Below, piece by piece: positions 1 to 12,056 of a DNA stretch of 64,000 bases. Below the pieces are notes generated by a model, which was not told the origin of the DNA, searched no databases, and saw only the letters and a list, made by a program, of their open reading frames with translations. This stretch comes from Sphaerulina vaccinii (Eukaryota > Ascomycota > Dothideomycetes > Mycosphaerellales > Mycosphaerellaceae), in NCBI GenBank assembly GCA_022570795.1, contig JAKUDP010000016.1, positions 1,257,198 to 1,321,197 on the forward strand, read 5' to 3'. How positions within the stretch are numbered: the first letter of the stretch is position 1; the number at the start of each line of letters is the position of its first letter. A program made the position numbers and the translations under genes.

Positions 1-2482
1 TAGTACGAGCTTATATTAGCTACCTCTATAGCTTTATTAGTAATAATATATATAGAGTATAGGTACTATTTTAAAAGTATATAATTACTACTTTCTATAT
101 ATACTTTAATAAGAGGTAGTTCTATCGACTAGGCGACTTGGATATTATAGTCGTTATACCTAGCTTATTAGACAATATCGATATACCTTATATAGATATA
201 GAAAAGGCTATTATAGCTAAGTTATATAATCTCTAGTTATTAGGTTAATATACAACCGATCTAGTATAATAACTAATTATAGATACTTTATATAATGCCG
301 ATAATTATATATAAGAGCCCTCGGCTAATTAGAGCCTCGCAAATACCTCTAACAACTTGTAGGTTGTAATAGAAATAGTAGCAAAAGTTATAGAATAGCT
401 ATTTCTAGGCAATATACTAACTTTGCTACCTAAGTAGAATTACCTATAATACTTAATATAGGTAGATCTTACTTAGAAATAGGGGTACGAAGACGTAGAA
501 GCTCCTTCTAGTATATAGATACTACTACTAGAGGAGCCCGAATATCCCTATAGTCCCTCTAAAAGGGTAAGAGCGCCTAAGATTAATATTAAGATAATTA
601 ATAATAAATTATAGTTTCCTTCGAAACGCCTATATATAATAGACTATAGACTATATAGTAATAGTATAGATAAACTAAGGTATAGGGAATACTCTACTAC
701 TATACTAGATATAGAACCCCTGCCGCTACTATCTCTACTACTATAGCTAGATTAAAGGATAGAACTTACTAGCTTAACGTCTAAGCCGGTAAGGTATACT
801 ATAGACGACCTAGCGCGTATTATATTAAGTAGATTAAGTACTAATAATAATGTAATACTACTATTTATAACAAACTACGAAGCTTATACCCTTACTAATA
901 TAATATAGCTTAGTATATAATCTAACCTTATATAGCTTTCTAAGCTATCTTATTATAGTATAACTATAATGTAGAGTCTGTAGCTATATAGTATAGTAGC
1001 GTTAATAGTATTAATAACTATAATAAGCTATAAGTAAGATAGGCTATTATACTATCGCGATTTGCTACTAGAACTAAGGGGCTAGAAAGCTATAAAGAAA
1101 TATAAATAAGCTATAGAATTTACTACTATAGCGTACTTAGAATAGAACAAACTTATAGAAATAAATACCTTTCTATAGGTAGATAAGTTAGAAGTACCTA
1201 TAAGTAAATACAAGCTTCTACCTAGTTTGCTATTAACCTAGGTATTTAAATACAAATTCGATAAATAGTTTTATTATATACGAGATAAGGCACAACTATA
1301 TATATATAGCGACCTTTAAGGTACGATATTCGATACTTATATAGCTATAGTAATAGCGTATATATTCTACTTCTACTATATATTAGCTACTACTTTTAGA
1401 ATAGAAATAGAGTAATTTAATATTATTAATATATTTCTTAATACTTTACTACCTTATACTATATATATATAGGCGCCTAAGAGGTTTAGATAGAAGAGCA
1501 AAGTATTATAGCTATTATAAGTACTCTATAGCCTTAAAGAAGCTCCTATATTATAGTAGGCTAAGTTTACTATATTACTTTTAGAGTTTGGCCTATATCT
1601 AATACTAGATATTCTATACCTATACTATAATAATAAGAGTATACTAGTCTTCTTCTACGTAGACGATATTATTATAATCTACTATAAGAAGAACAAGGTA
1701 TATATATAAGCTCTTAAATAATAACTATTCGAATATTATAATATAACTTTATAAAGTAAAGTAAAGTAGTTTCTTAGTATTAAAATCTATAGAGATAGAG
1801 CTAAGAAGCTTATATACCTCTTATAATAGGAGTATATTAAGTATATAGTATAAAGATTTAGTATTACTCTAGGCGACAAATAGACTAATATACCTATACC
1901 TACAAATATAGATTAGTCTATACCTAAGAGCTATTATACTAAGAAATAGCTAGTTCTTAACTACTAATAGCGCGTCGGTTTAATTAACTAGTATACTATT
2001 AAAATAAGGCTAGATATTATAAAAGTAGCTTCTATACTTAGTTATTACTTAGTTAATCTAATAAAAGTATACCTCTAAGCTACAAACTACTATATTTAAT
2101 ACCTCTTATAAACTAAGCTATTATACTTAGTCTATAGTTACTTTAAGGCCTACTTACTATATATATATAGTAATAAGGTACTACTATTATAACAAGGCGG
2201 CTTCCTTAGTACCTCCGATACTAGCTTTGTAGATTATAGTAACTTTAAAAGCTCTAAGAGCTATATATTCTTTATATTTAGTAGACTAACTTTATAGAAA
2301 GCTAGTAAGCAATCGACTATTACAAAAAGTACTACTAAGGCCGAGCTTACTATATTATTATATACTAGAAGCAAGCTTATTTAGTAGTAATTACTATTTA
2401 AATAACTATCTATTATATTTAATAATATACTAACTCTCTACTATAATAACTAATAAACAATTCGATTAATAACTAAGAAAGG
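1..2482 (+). mobile_element. Older RIP-degraded Ty1/copia element, RT to RNase H part (cut at both sides)
   Basis: Seen: with stops ignored, the plus strand reads as copia polymerase. The RT catalytic box FYVDDI is at 1653-1670, followed by about 150 residues of RT/connection. An RNase H stretch at 2293-2350 reads like W-KASKQ-(T/S)T-KAEL. Stops are mostly TAG/TAA, as expected when CAG, CAA and TGG are hit by RIP. The sequence differs from the other copia elements in the window, so it is a separate family. Its 5' end lies outside the window. Its reading is interrupted at 2482 by a younger copia element and resumes at 8210. No intact ORF remains. Confidence 0.8.
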
Positions 2483-2729
2483 TATTAGAAAGTATAGTCT
2501 AGTTGGACTATCTGAGAGATACCTTCTTAGGGATCAGATTATGTAATATACGTCACGTAACAGTAGGTCACGTGGCTTATCTAATGCTCTATATCTCAGG
2601 AGGAGATGCAACCTATAACTAACTAACACAATTAATATAGTTGGTTCCTATCTAATACTTCTACTTCTATTATATATTAAGACTCTTTCTATATATTATA
2701 AGTATATATATTATTATTCTATTTCGATA
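2483..2729 (+). repeat. 5' LTR of copia element 1
   Basis: This 247-bp repeat begins TATTAGAAAG (ancestral TGTTAG by RIP logic) and ends TTTCGATA (ancestral ...CGACA). The same unit recurs at 7963-8209, 34155-34400, 39648-39901, 45149-45394, inverted at 55871-56116, and at 59971-60216. Confidence 0.9.
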
Positions 2730-2744
2730 GGTTATAAGCCCGGG
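2730..2744 (+). other. Primer-binding site, half-tRNA-iMet type
   Basis: GGTTATAAGCCCGGG abuts the 5' LTR with no spacer. It matches, apart from one RIP-type G-to-A, the complement of the anticodon arm of fungal initiator tRNA-Met (CCCGGGCTCATAACC). That corresponds to priming by a half tRNA, as in Drosophila copia, rather than by the tRNA 3' end. The same site follows the LTRs at 34401, 39902 and 60217. Confidence 0.65.
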
Positions 2745-5700
2745 TTTATAGAAGAAGTATTAGATAGTAATAGTTAGCCTTTTCTAATAGTAGGATACAA
2801 ACCTATAATAAAAGGAGTATTAGGAGACTCGAGGTATACCTATCTATACTACTAAGAAGATATAGAAGATCCCGGCGAGTTCCGGACATTCCTATAGGTA
2901 GATAAGATAGAGAAGAACCTAGTAAGGTATACTTAAGAAGCGGAGCTTAAAAGGTATAAAGAGGAAAGAGTAAGCTAGAAGCTAAAGTACTATCTTATAT
3001 AGATAAGACTTAACCTCTATACTAGAGTACTACTAATACCTTAGAAAGGTATATTCCTATAAAAAGAGACTATTTAAGTCTATCTGCAAGTATAGATAAG
3101 TAGGAAGCGTAGGAAACTATACTAAGCTTATCTAAGAGAAAAGGAAGAGAGTCTTAGACTAGGAAAGTAGCTATCTAGAAACTACTACTAAAATTATTTA
3201 AAAGAATATTAATTTTTAGAGTTTAGTTTTTAATATTTTAGGTAAAATGGATTAAGAGTAAGGAAGTGGATTTGGAGGCAAGAGAGCTATACTAATACTA
3301 ATAAGAGAGAACTATAAGTCCTAGTTTAGAATAATAAGGATATATCTTATATCTAAGTAAGTAGAATAGATTCTATTAGAGACTATACTAGATACTCTAG
3401 TATTAACTCCTTTAGGATATATATTAACTATATTATTAGACTCGCTAGATAGCTCTATTAAGAGAGTATTCTATAAGAAGTATAATATAGTAGCTCTCTA
3501 TAAGATATATATCTATATATTAGTAGATAATTAGAAAGCAATATAGGAGATTAAAATAGTAAGAGAGCTCTAGAAATAGGCTAAAAAAAGGTATAAAAGT
3601 AAGCTTTAAGCTATAGGAAGAAGCCTTCTTAAATAGTATACTACGTTCGAGATATAAGATAGCTAGACAATTAATAAAGTATAGTAGAGCCTAAGTACTA
3701 TTATAAAAAGGGTAGTTATAATCTCTTTATAGTTTAAAGAAATTAAGACTAAGAATAGGGAAATATAGTAACTCCTTGCAGCTCTACCTAAGTCCTACTT
3801 AATAATTAGAAATAGTATAGACCTAAAGTAGGATCTTAAGCTTTAGGACATTTTTAGAATTCTAAGAGAAAAATAGGAATAGATAATAGGCCGAGAGATA
3901 GCTATATTTGCTAAGAAAGGCACCTAGGGACTACTAGCCTATTTCCTCTATAGAGGACTATATATCTAGAATAATTACCCTAGACTCGAGAGAGCAAAGA
4001 GAGCTACTAAGACTATAGCACCGAAGATAGGATACTAAGTTAAGAAAAGATACTCTCTATTAAGATAAAGAAGGGAATCTTTACTAGAAAAAGATAAACT
4101 TAAAAAAATAGTAAAAAAACTTAAACTTAAAATATAATTTTTTAAAAAGAAATCTAACTTAAGTAAGAAGTACCTAAAAAAGGCTTTTATAGTATAAGAA
4201 AATATAGAGTTACTAACTGCCTTAGAAGCATCTTAGACCCTATTAGAGGATAAGAATATAGATAAAGTAGCCTACTTAACTATAGATATAAAAGGCAAGT
4301 ATAGGCTATTAGAATAGCTACTTAACTCTTATACTTCTACCTATATAACTAACTAAGAATTACTCTTTAGGGAACTAAAACCTCTTTAGACTAGAAAGTA
4401 GATTAAGGTCGGTAGTAGCTACTTAATAGCTATATATATTAGAAAAGTAGTAATAGAGGAAAGAAAGAGGAAATAGATTATACTAAAAAATATTCTATTT
4501 ATACCTAGTCTTAGAGTTAATCTTGTTTTATAGAGTTAGTTTAGTAAGTAGTTTAGTATTTAACTACTAAAATTTATATTTGTTTTAGCCTCTAGAAAAG
4601 TAGTTATCTAGATAAGAATATTAGAAGGAGTCCTATTTATTAAGGAGATTAATAAGAGTCTAGCTAAGTCCGTCGGGCTCTAGAAGCTCGACTAAAATCA
4701 AGTATACTTCTTATAGAAATTAATAGATAAAGTATATACTTTCTATATATTAGAGAGTACCTAGGATTAGTAGGAGCTCTAGCATCGAAGGCTTATATAT
4801 TTTAGGGAGAAGGTAGTAAAGAACCTTTACTAGGTCTTAGATTTAAAGAGCCTAATACTAATTCCAAAGAAATATAGGGTATATAGGGTCTATATAATAG
4901 TAAAGATAAAGTAGTATAGAGAGAAAGAGATATAGTAGAAGCCCTAAAGGCTAGCTCTTATATCTATTAATATCTATAGACTCCTACCTATCTTAAAATT
5001 GGAATTTAAGTAGTAGCTTAAAATTATTAATAACTTCTTAAGAAAGAAGTAGGCCTTTCTACTAAAGTTAAGAATAGATATACTACCTACCCTCTACTAA
5101 TAGAAAAGGAAGGCAGAGCTTTAATCTAGAAATTCTCTCTAAGTAGTAAGGAGTAATAGAGCTAGGGAGCTTCTTACTATACTAAAGTAGTAGGAGAGAG
5201 AGAATAGAATCTCTTTCTATACTACTAAGGTATATAACTCTATTTAGAATAGAGTTATTAAAAGGTCGATCTAGACCTCTAAAGAAAGAGTAAGAGCAAT
5301 ACTAGAAGAATCTAATATACTAATTAAGTTCTAGCCTAAAGTACTAGAAGTAAGTATTATTATTAGGAATACTCTTCTAAATAGGCTAGATATTAATAGA
5401 TTTAAGGTCTTACCCGAGAAGGCGTTCTTAGAATAGAGACCTCTAGTATTATACTTTAGGGTCTAGGGCTATAAAGTAGTTATATATATAAACCTAAAGT
5501 CCTAGCTAGCTAGGATACGATTAGACAAACTAATAAATAGAGGCAAAGATACTATATTTGTTAGTTATATTCTAGATACTACTAAAATATAGCTTTTCTA
5601 GGAGCCTAATATAGAGACTATTAAGGCTTATAGTAATACTAAATAGTTTAAATATAAGAAAAAAAGAAATTTAGAGTTAAATATTTCTAAGCTTAACTAA

Positions 5701-5765
5701 TCTAGTATTATACTAGTTAGGAAACTAGTTAGGAAACTAAAAAAGTAGAAGAAGTTCTAAAGTCC

Positions 5766-5786
5766 GTCGGGCCCTAGAGGCCCGAC
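5766..5786. repeat. GC-rich palindrome inside copia element 1
   Basis: Eight-base perfect inverted arms GTCGGGCC and GGCCCGAC enclose a 5-base loop, in otherwise AT-rich DNA. The same site in other copies carries the same palindrome (37455-37475, 42956-42976, 63270-63290, and on the minus copy near 58291-58310). Confidence 0.75.
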
Positions 5787-7962
5787 TAAATATTAACTAC
5801 TATTTATATAGCTTAGACCTCTACCGAAGGATAAGGAGGAGTACTAGAGGATAGATCTAGAAGAAGAAAACTCTAGAAGTATATAGCTTTAGAAGGAGAA
5901 AATTAGAATAGAGTAGCTAACTAATTAGCCGACCGAAGTTTATTAAGGAACTAGTAGAAATATATATATTAGAAAATATCTAGATATTATATAAGATCTA
6001 CTAGAAGTAAGGGTACAATCCTAGAAGAGAAGGAGATCTATCTCCGATAAAGGGGAAGGACCTAAACCTAAGGCCTATAGTATAGTTATAAGGTAGGTCT
6101 TCTAAAAGAAGTAGAGAGATAAGAAAGAGAATATATCTAACCTAAAGTATTATAAAGCATTTTTTAGTCTAATTAAAGAAGAAGAGAATTATATCTAGAA
6201 AACCTTAGTAGAAATTAAAAAAGTTATATTTATAGTACTCGGACCTAATATTACTTTAAAGTAAGAGATTCCTATTCTAAAGTTCTATAAAGAGGTAATA
6301 TAGAATTCTAAATAGAGCTATATATAGAAAGAAGCAATCTAGAGAGAACTAGTAGCTTTAGATAGTAACTATATCTAGAAGCTAGTTATACTACTAAAGA
6401 GTATAAACCTTATAATATCTAGATAGGTCTTTAATATAAAAAGATTAATTAGTAGAGCTATTAAAAAGTTTAAAGCAAGACTAGTTACTAGAGGGTTCTT
6501 CTAGAAGTTTGGAGTAGACTTTAAAGATACCTTTATACTAACTATAAAATATAATACTTTAAAGGTATTTATAGTAGTTGTTTGCAAGAAGGACTTAGAG
6601 ATATACTAAGTAGATATAAATAATATATTTATAGAGAGCTCTCTAAAAGAAGATATCTATATAATCCTACCTCTAGAAGTAGAGGTCCTACTAAACTAGG
6701 TCCTAAAGATTCTAAAGAGTCTCTATAGACTTAAGCAAGTAGTAAGAGACTAGAATAAACTCTATATTTTAAAGCTAGAATAGATAGAATTCGATTAATT
6801 AGAGATTAACCTATACCTATTTATCTATAAAGAAAGAAGAATTATAGTCCTAACCTATATAGATAATATACCTATTATAGTACTAGAGCTAAAGGATATT
6901 CTCTAATTTAAAAAATAGCTTAGTAAGGTTTTTAAGATTAAAGATCTAAAGGAGCTAGAAAAGATTCTTAGAATAAAGATAATAAAGGATAGGGTTATAG
7001 AAACTCTAAAGCTTAATTAAGAATACTATATCTAAGAGAATCTTATAAAGCTAAATATAACTAAGGAAAATACCTATCTAACTCTCTTACTAATAGATAG
7101 TTATAAAAGCCTTACTAAGGCAATTCTATCTAATAAGAGATATACTAAATAGAAGTACTAGAGCTAGATAGGTATATAGATATAGCCGATAGTTATAATA
7201 AAACTAGATATTACTTTTACTTTTAGCAGACTAAGCTTATATATAGCTAACCTAATAAGGGGATATATAAATATTTTAAAGAAACTAGCAAGATACCTTA
7301 GGTCGTCCCTAGACCTAGGACTTATATTTAGAAGAGGTAGTAGAAGCTTTATTAGATATTTAGACTCTAACTATATAATAGACAAGGCAGACAGAGTCTT
7401 AATTCTAGAATCTATCTTCTTCCTCTATAGAGTACTAGTATCTTAGATAAGTAAGAAGTAGAAGTCTATAGCAATATTAACTATAGAGGCTAAGTATATA
7501 GCTCTAAATATATATACTAAGCAATTTCAATTTCTAGTAGCACTTCTAAAGGAAATAGACTATATAGAGTTAGTAGGAGAATATTCTTTTTAACTACTTA
7601 TTAAAGCAAACTCTAATATAGTAAATAAACTTAGACCTATTTAGATTATAGAGGATAACTAAGCATCTCTAACTCTAGTTAAGAATACCTATACCTATAA
7701 GAGATTAAAATATATTAATATAGCCTATAATAATATTAGGAAACTCTAGTAGCAAAGGAAGATAGTAGTAGTATATATTCTAATAAAAGAGATAGTTATA
7801 GATAGGTTAACTAAGCCGAAGAATAGTCCCTAATTCTAGGAGTTTAGAAGACAACTCTAGCTTATATAAATAGCTCTTCTATACTTAATAAGTTATCGAG
7901 ATTTAGAATAGAATATAAGTACTAGAATATAGGGTAGAATAACTATCTAGCCTAAGTAGAAG

Positions 7963-8209
7963 TATTAGAAAGTATAGTCTAGTTAGACTATCTAAAAGAT
8001 ACTTTCTTAAGGATTAGATTATATAATATATATTATATAATAGTAGGTTATATAGCTTATCTAATACTTTATATCTTAGAAGGAGATGCAATCTATAACT
8101 AACTAATATAATTAATATAGTTAGTTCCTATCTAATACTTCTATTTCTATTATATATTAAGACTCTTTCTATATATTATAAGTATATATATTATTATCCT
8201 ATTTCGATA
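7963..8209 (+). repeat. 3' LTR of copia element 1
   Basis: A 247-bp LTR matching 2483-2729 with many transition differences. It is preceded by a purine-rich AAGTAGAAG stretch that fits a polypurine tract. Confidence 0.9.
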
Positions 8210-8420
8210 GAAGGTATAGTTAATAGTAAGCTTCGATATATTAATATATACTAATACTAGCTATAACAAGAGGTATAGAATAATAAGCTTAATATCAAAT
8301 ATATACTAATATAAAATATACCTATAGATAGCTTTACTAAACTACTTACTATATAATAATAATAGTAGTTTATTATATAGCTAGGCCTTTAACCGATACT
8401 AATACCTAAAATATAGGAAA
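8210..8420 (+). mobile_element. Continuation of the older copia element (pol C-terminus)
   Basis: After element 1 the sequence resumes a copia pol ending. With stops ignored it reads like the RNase H tail, followed by a segment resembling P-D-xx-TK-L used by copia pol C-termini. It joins logically to the part ending at 2482. The right limit of the older element is not resolved. Confidence 0.55.
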
Positions 8421-9181
8421 CGAGCAATACTCGCTTACTAGGTATATACTAAAACGAGTTTAAGAAACTCTTCTTAGTAGAAATCGATATAATAGTAGAT
8501 AGTAAAGTAGCTACTAGTAGTACCTAGGTATAATAGTATATATCTACTTTAGAAAGGAGGTCGATAGACAACTACTATATATAATGCTATACTAGCTAAA
8601 GAGGTGTATTGCGCAGATAGCTAAAAACACCGAATATAAGCTAAGAATATAGGAAAACTAGCCCTCTAGGCTTGTATAGAGATTTCTTAGATCTTGGCGA
8701 GCAATTTAGTATATAGAACGCACTGTAGATTGCTCAGAACGATCAGTTGTTGACTCCTACACGATCTGATCCATATATTCCAATATTCATGAAATTGCCA
8801 AGTGATTACGTAACCGACTGCCTCGCATCAAGACGCTTGGACGAACACCCAACTCAAAGTGACATGGTATAGATTCAGAAGTGAAGGAACACTCGATTTT
8901 CTCGCCGACAGTGACCTTTATTTGCATACCACAAGGAAGTCAATCATTCGCCGATCAACAGCGATTTCTTTTCTTGATCGTTTCAAGATGCTGACAGCAA
9001 CGTTGGCATAAACGTCACAACCAGTTCACGTCGACCAAGAATGTTTACGCGTCCACTCCGGATTGCAACGGCGGCGGCTTCACTTCGACTCTCCGCTAGA
9101 TAACCTCCTCTTTTAGGAGTTCCAGCAACTTCCTTGCACTCGTGAACATCGACAGAACAGAGACAGAGACACCCACACATC
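8421..9181. other. Transition from RIP-degraded DNA to gene island; no gene seen
   Basis: AT-rich, stop-rich sequence persists to about 8690 and then changes abruptly to balanced composition. The last 200 bases before 9182 are the likely promoter and 5' UTR of the membrane-protein gene. No conserved coding signal was found. Confidence 0.6.
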
Positions 9182-9823
9182 ATGGAGGCCACGACTCAGA
9201 TCCTAGCAATCTGCCTCCTCAGCTTCATCAGCTTCACCACCGCACAGTCGAACAACGATGGCTCCAGCCTCGCCACCAGCATCTACGGAGGCGACTCGAC
9301 AGTGACTCCCACCTCCTCAGCTACACCACCGCCCGCAACCTCCACACAAGACAACAACGACAACCGCGACATTGGCGGCTTAGTCAACTACTATTTCGTC
9401 TTCCTCGCTCTCTTCGTGATCATAGCCGGAATGGGCGCGTTCTTCATGTATCGGCGTAAGAAGAAGGCCATGATGATGTACCGCCACGGCCAGTCCGACG
9501 CTCTCCAGCAAGATGTCAATGTCTGGGATCCTACAAGAGCACGAAGGCGGTATTGGCAAGGTAGCAGATGGAGATCAACAGATGAGACCGAGCGCAGGGA
9601 TGAAGGGTTGAATGAGAATGGAGAGGCGCCTCCGCCTTACATGCCGAAGGGGCGGGATGAGGAGCATGGAGAGGGAGTGGCGGTGCCGATGCAGACGCTG
9701 TCTAGGGAGCAGGCTGGGTTGAAGCCGCCGGGGTATGAAGAGCATTATGGAGGGCAACATCATACGGGAGGGACGAGTTCGACGGCGACACAGGAGACTG
9801 GAACGATACCGCAGTATCGATAG
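9182..9823 (+). CDS. Secreted-pathway single-pass membrane protein with two PY motifs
   Basis: A 213-residue protein. Residues 1-21 form a signal peptide ending near TTA-QS. A Ser/Thr/Pro-rich, probably O-glycosylated ectodomain follows (about 22-65). One transmembrane helix spans about 67-89, followed by the stop-transfer RRKKK and a 120-residue cytoplasmic tail. The tail carries PPPY (150-153) and PPGY (182-185). PPxY is the known ligand of WW domains in Nedd4/Rsp5 ubiquitin ligases, so a role as an Rsp5 adaptor or as an endocytosed surface protein is an inference. The start is the first ATG in the frame and gives an intact signal peptide. The gene converges on the dehydrogenase gene 244 bases downstream. 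The family itself is not recognised; mucin-like sensors share this layout. Confidence 0.82.
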   Translation: MEATTQILAICLLSFISFTTAQSNNDGSSLATSIYGGDSTVTPTSSATPPPATSTQDNNDNRDIGGLVNYYFVFLALFVIIAGMGAFFMYRRKKKAMMMYRHGQSDALQQDVNVWDPTRARRRYWQGSRWRSTDETERRDEGLNENGEAPPPYMPKGRDEEHGEGVAVPMQTLSREQAGLKPPGYEEHYGGQHHTGGTSSTATQETGTIPQYR

Positions 9824-10067
9824 GAAGGATCGCGGTTCCAGGCTCTATCGGATCCAATATTGAGCGAAGGACCTTTGTTTGTGCGTTATGAGCAGAGCGG
9901 TAGCATTGATGTTTAGAGCGAGGCGTTGGGGAATACGGAAGATTACAGCTTCGAGACGCAGAAGAGCTAGGTACAACTACGACAGTATACACGAAAGCTC
10001 AGCTCTGAAGGAAACGATGAGCGAGGGAGGGAGTATATATCTCCTTGAAAGACTGTCAAGAAGACTA

Positions 10068-10894
10068 CTACCAAGGCACAATCCTAATCTCACCAGTAAC
10101 ATCATCCATCTCAGTATGAGTACCACTCTCACTATCTTTACCCAAGAGTACAAGTCTCACAGCATTATTAGCTCCATCCTCAATCCTGCCAGGTACAAGA
10201 CTCCCTCCTTGACCAAAGTTGTTCAAAGCAGTGGCCTACAGCAAGAACGAAGTCAGCTCAGCACTCCGAGTGATCTGCTAGCATGAAGGTAACATACCCT
10301 AAACCCCGGCGCACTAGCATTAATTTTCATCCCCGGATACTGATGATAAAAATACAACATCATCATATTCATCGCAGCCTTACTCGCTGCATAAGCAGGC
10401 CAATTCTTATTATTATGTTTCGTTTGTCTTTCCAGACTAGCCAAGCCAGTAGACATGAATACCACTCTGGGATTTTCTGCTTTTTGTAACAGAGTAATAA
10501 ACGTCTCGACAGATTGAGCTGTCCCAGCAACATTCGTATCACAGGCCAGCTTGATCAGTTCCGAGATGGGTGTCGTGCCTACGGGATTTGAGGCTTCGGG
10601 GGCTATTCCGGCGTTTGCGATGAGGACGTCGAGGGAGCCGAATTTCTGCTCGACGATGGAAGCTGCGGAGGTTATGGATGAGGTGGAGGTGATGTCTATG
10701 GGGATGTATTCGCAATTGTTGTCGAGGGTGAGACCTTGATCGTAGAGGTTTTGGACGGCTGCTAGGCCTTTGGCTTCTGATCGAGCTCCGATTAGGACAT
10801 GGAAACGGCCGAGTTGGAGGAGCTTCTTTGCGATTTCGAAGCCTAGGCCTGTGTTGGCTCCTGTTATGAGGACGATTTCTTTGGCTGCGGCCAT
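10068..10894 (-). CDS. Short-chain dehydrogenase/reductase (two exons)
   Basis: The gene is complement(join(10068..10235,10298..10894)), 254 residues. The 62-bp intron 10236-10297 starts GTATGT, ends TAG, and is in phase 0. Reading through it instead gives a short nonsense tail. Rossmann motif TGANTGLG lies near the N-terminus (about residues 11-18), with ANAG in the fourth strand, a Ser in VVFMSTG and the catalytic YAASK (Tyr-xxx-Lys). Exon 2 supplies the usual SDR C-terminus after PGFR. The start at MAAAKEIVL puts the Gly motif at the normal distance; an upstream in-frame ATG at 10963 would add 23 unconserved residues. It is probably a cytosolic NAD(P)H oxidoreductase of the carbonyl reductase-like classical SDR type; the substrate cannot be read from sequence. 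Confidence 0.9.
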
Positions 10895-12056
10895 GGTAGC
10901 AGTTTTGTCTTCGTGATTCGGTTCTGTAATAGGATGGTAGCTTGATCTATTGCGTTGTAGCAATGGAGTTTCTTATCGCTTTTATAGCAACGAGAAGGAT
11001 TGCATGTAGACCTACTGTACGGACAATGCGAGTCGTATCTCCGGTAGTTCTCATACTTACGTATTGAATGGTGGTCGGCAAAGCCCAATCGGGACACATG
11101 AAGCTCAAGTCTAGAGACTCAGTTGCAGCTGCTCAGAGGCGTTTTCACCATGTTGTAGGCTGCTACCTCTGTCGGGGCATTCGGACGTAGAGGATGCTGT
11201 AACCCGACCAGCAGTCGTACGAAGTGCCCATTGAAGTCATACCGATTGCTGATCCCGGCTTTACAGCTCAGACGTCCGAGAAGCACGATCGCCGGCGGTC
11301 GTACTGCACAGTGCTGGATGACTGGGGAAGGGATCTCCTCCTGGCACATGCTCTTGTGTCTCCTTGTGCTGTGTTGTCACGTCGGACAGCGCGACGTGGT
11401 GGAGGCGTAGGACATGATAGAAACGAGGTCGGCCAGGCCTAGAACTTGTTTCTCAGCGGCAGACGAGCAGCACATGCAGGTCAATAACCGTAGCGCGTGG
11501 CGCGTTCCGCTATTATCATTCGAGCAGGGGCCTCTAGCTGTGGCTTTGCTGCCAGCCTCACGATGACGGACAAGGACATGAAGCGAGCTTCAGATCGGAG
11601 TCGAAGAACTGCTGTATACAACAACCAGGAGAACAGATAGAACGGATGGAGGTGAGAACAAGACATAGCTGGATCTGATGACAGCACAGCAGCTGCACGC
11701 ATTGATATGTACCCCAAACATTAATGTCCAGGAGGTACACGTAACGTAAGCAAGCCAATGGTACAAGAATTCCACAGTGAACCATGTTCGAAGCTCTAAT
11801 GAACTGCCCGCACAGCCACAACAGATCCGTGCAGCTCTCACCAACTCACGCCAACATCTGCCTGCTTGTTGCTGGCTTGCTGGCTTGTCAATTTGTATAC
11901 TCTTCCTGTACACCCACGCTCCTTATCTTACACCTTCCACCTGCAGCGTTGTTCCTCACCACACCTCCACCTCTTGGTGGCCACGACATCACCTCCACCT
12001 TTTAGCATACTGAACAAGCTCAGCGGGCTCCTATCAGCTTGGGAAACGCAGTCGCT
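10895..12056. other. Intergenic, 1.16 kb; divergent promoters
   Basis: The region lies between the starts of the minus-strand dehydrogenase and the plus-strand tricalbin gene. Several overlapping open frames of 70-107 codons occur on both strands, but none has domain features, a consistent splice model or a convincing start. The last 200 bases are pyrimidine-rich (CCACCT repeats), typical of a fungal promoter or 5' UTR. Confidence 0.6.

Larger units (their letters stand above)
2483..8209 (+). mobile_element. Copia element 1 (LTR to LTR, RIP-degraded)
   Basis: A complete 5.7-kb LTR retrotransposon with 247-bp LTRs at both ends, a primer-binding site directly after the 5' LTR and plus-strand gag-pol remains. 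These include integrase (W-HRRL-type box near 4772), RT (TYIDN near 6854, a mutated YVDD) and RNase H (TIEAKYIAL near 7480). The flanking 5-mers are AAAGG (2478-2482) and GAAGG (8210-8214), a plausible target-site duplication with one RIP-type G-to-A difference. The gag region and the segment just before the 3' LTR differ from the copies at 34-45 kb, so it is a subfamily variant. All frames are broken by stops; it cannot be autonomous. Confidence 0.88.

Noticed and set aside
11119..11913. Overlapping open frames of 70-107 codons on both strands upstream of tricalbin
   Set aside because: No domain, no splice partner, Cys/Ser-rich translations typical of antisense or intergenic fungal DNA.
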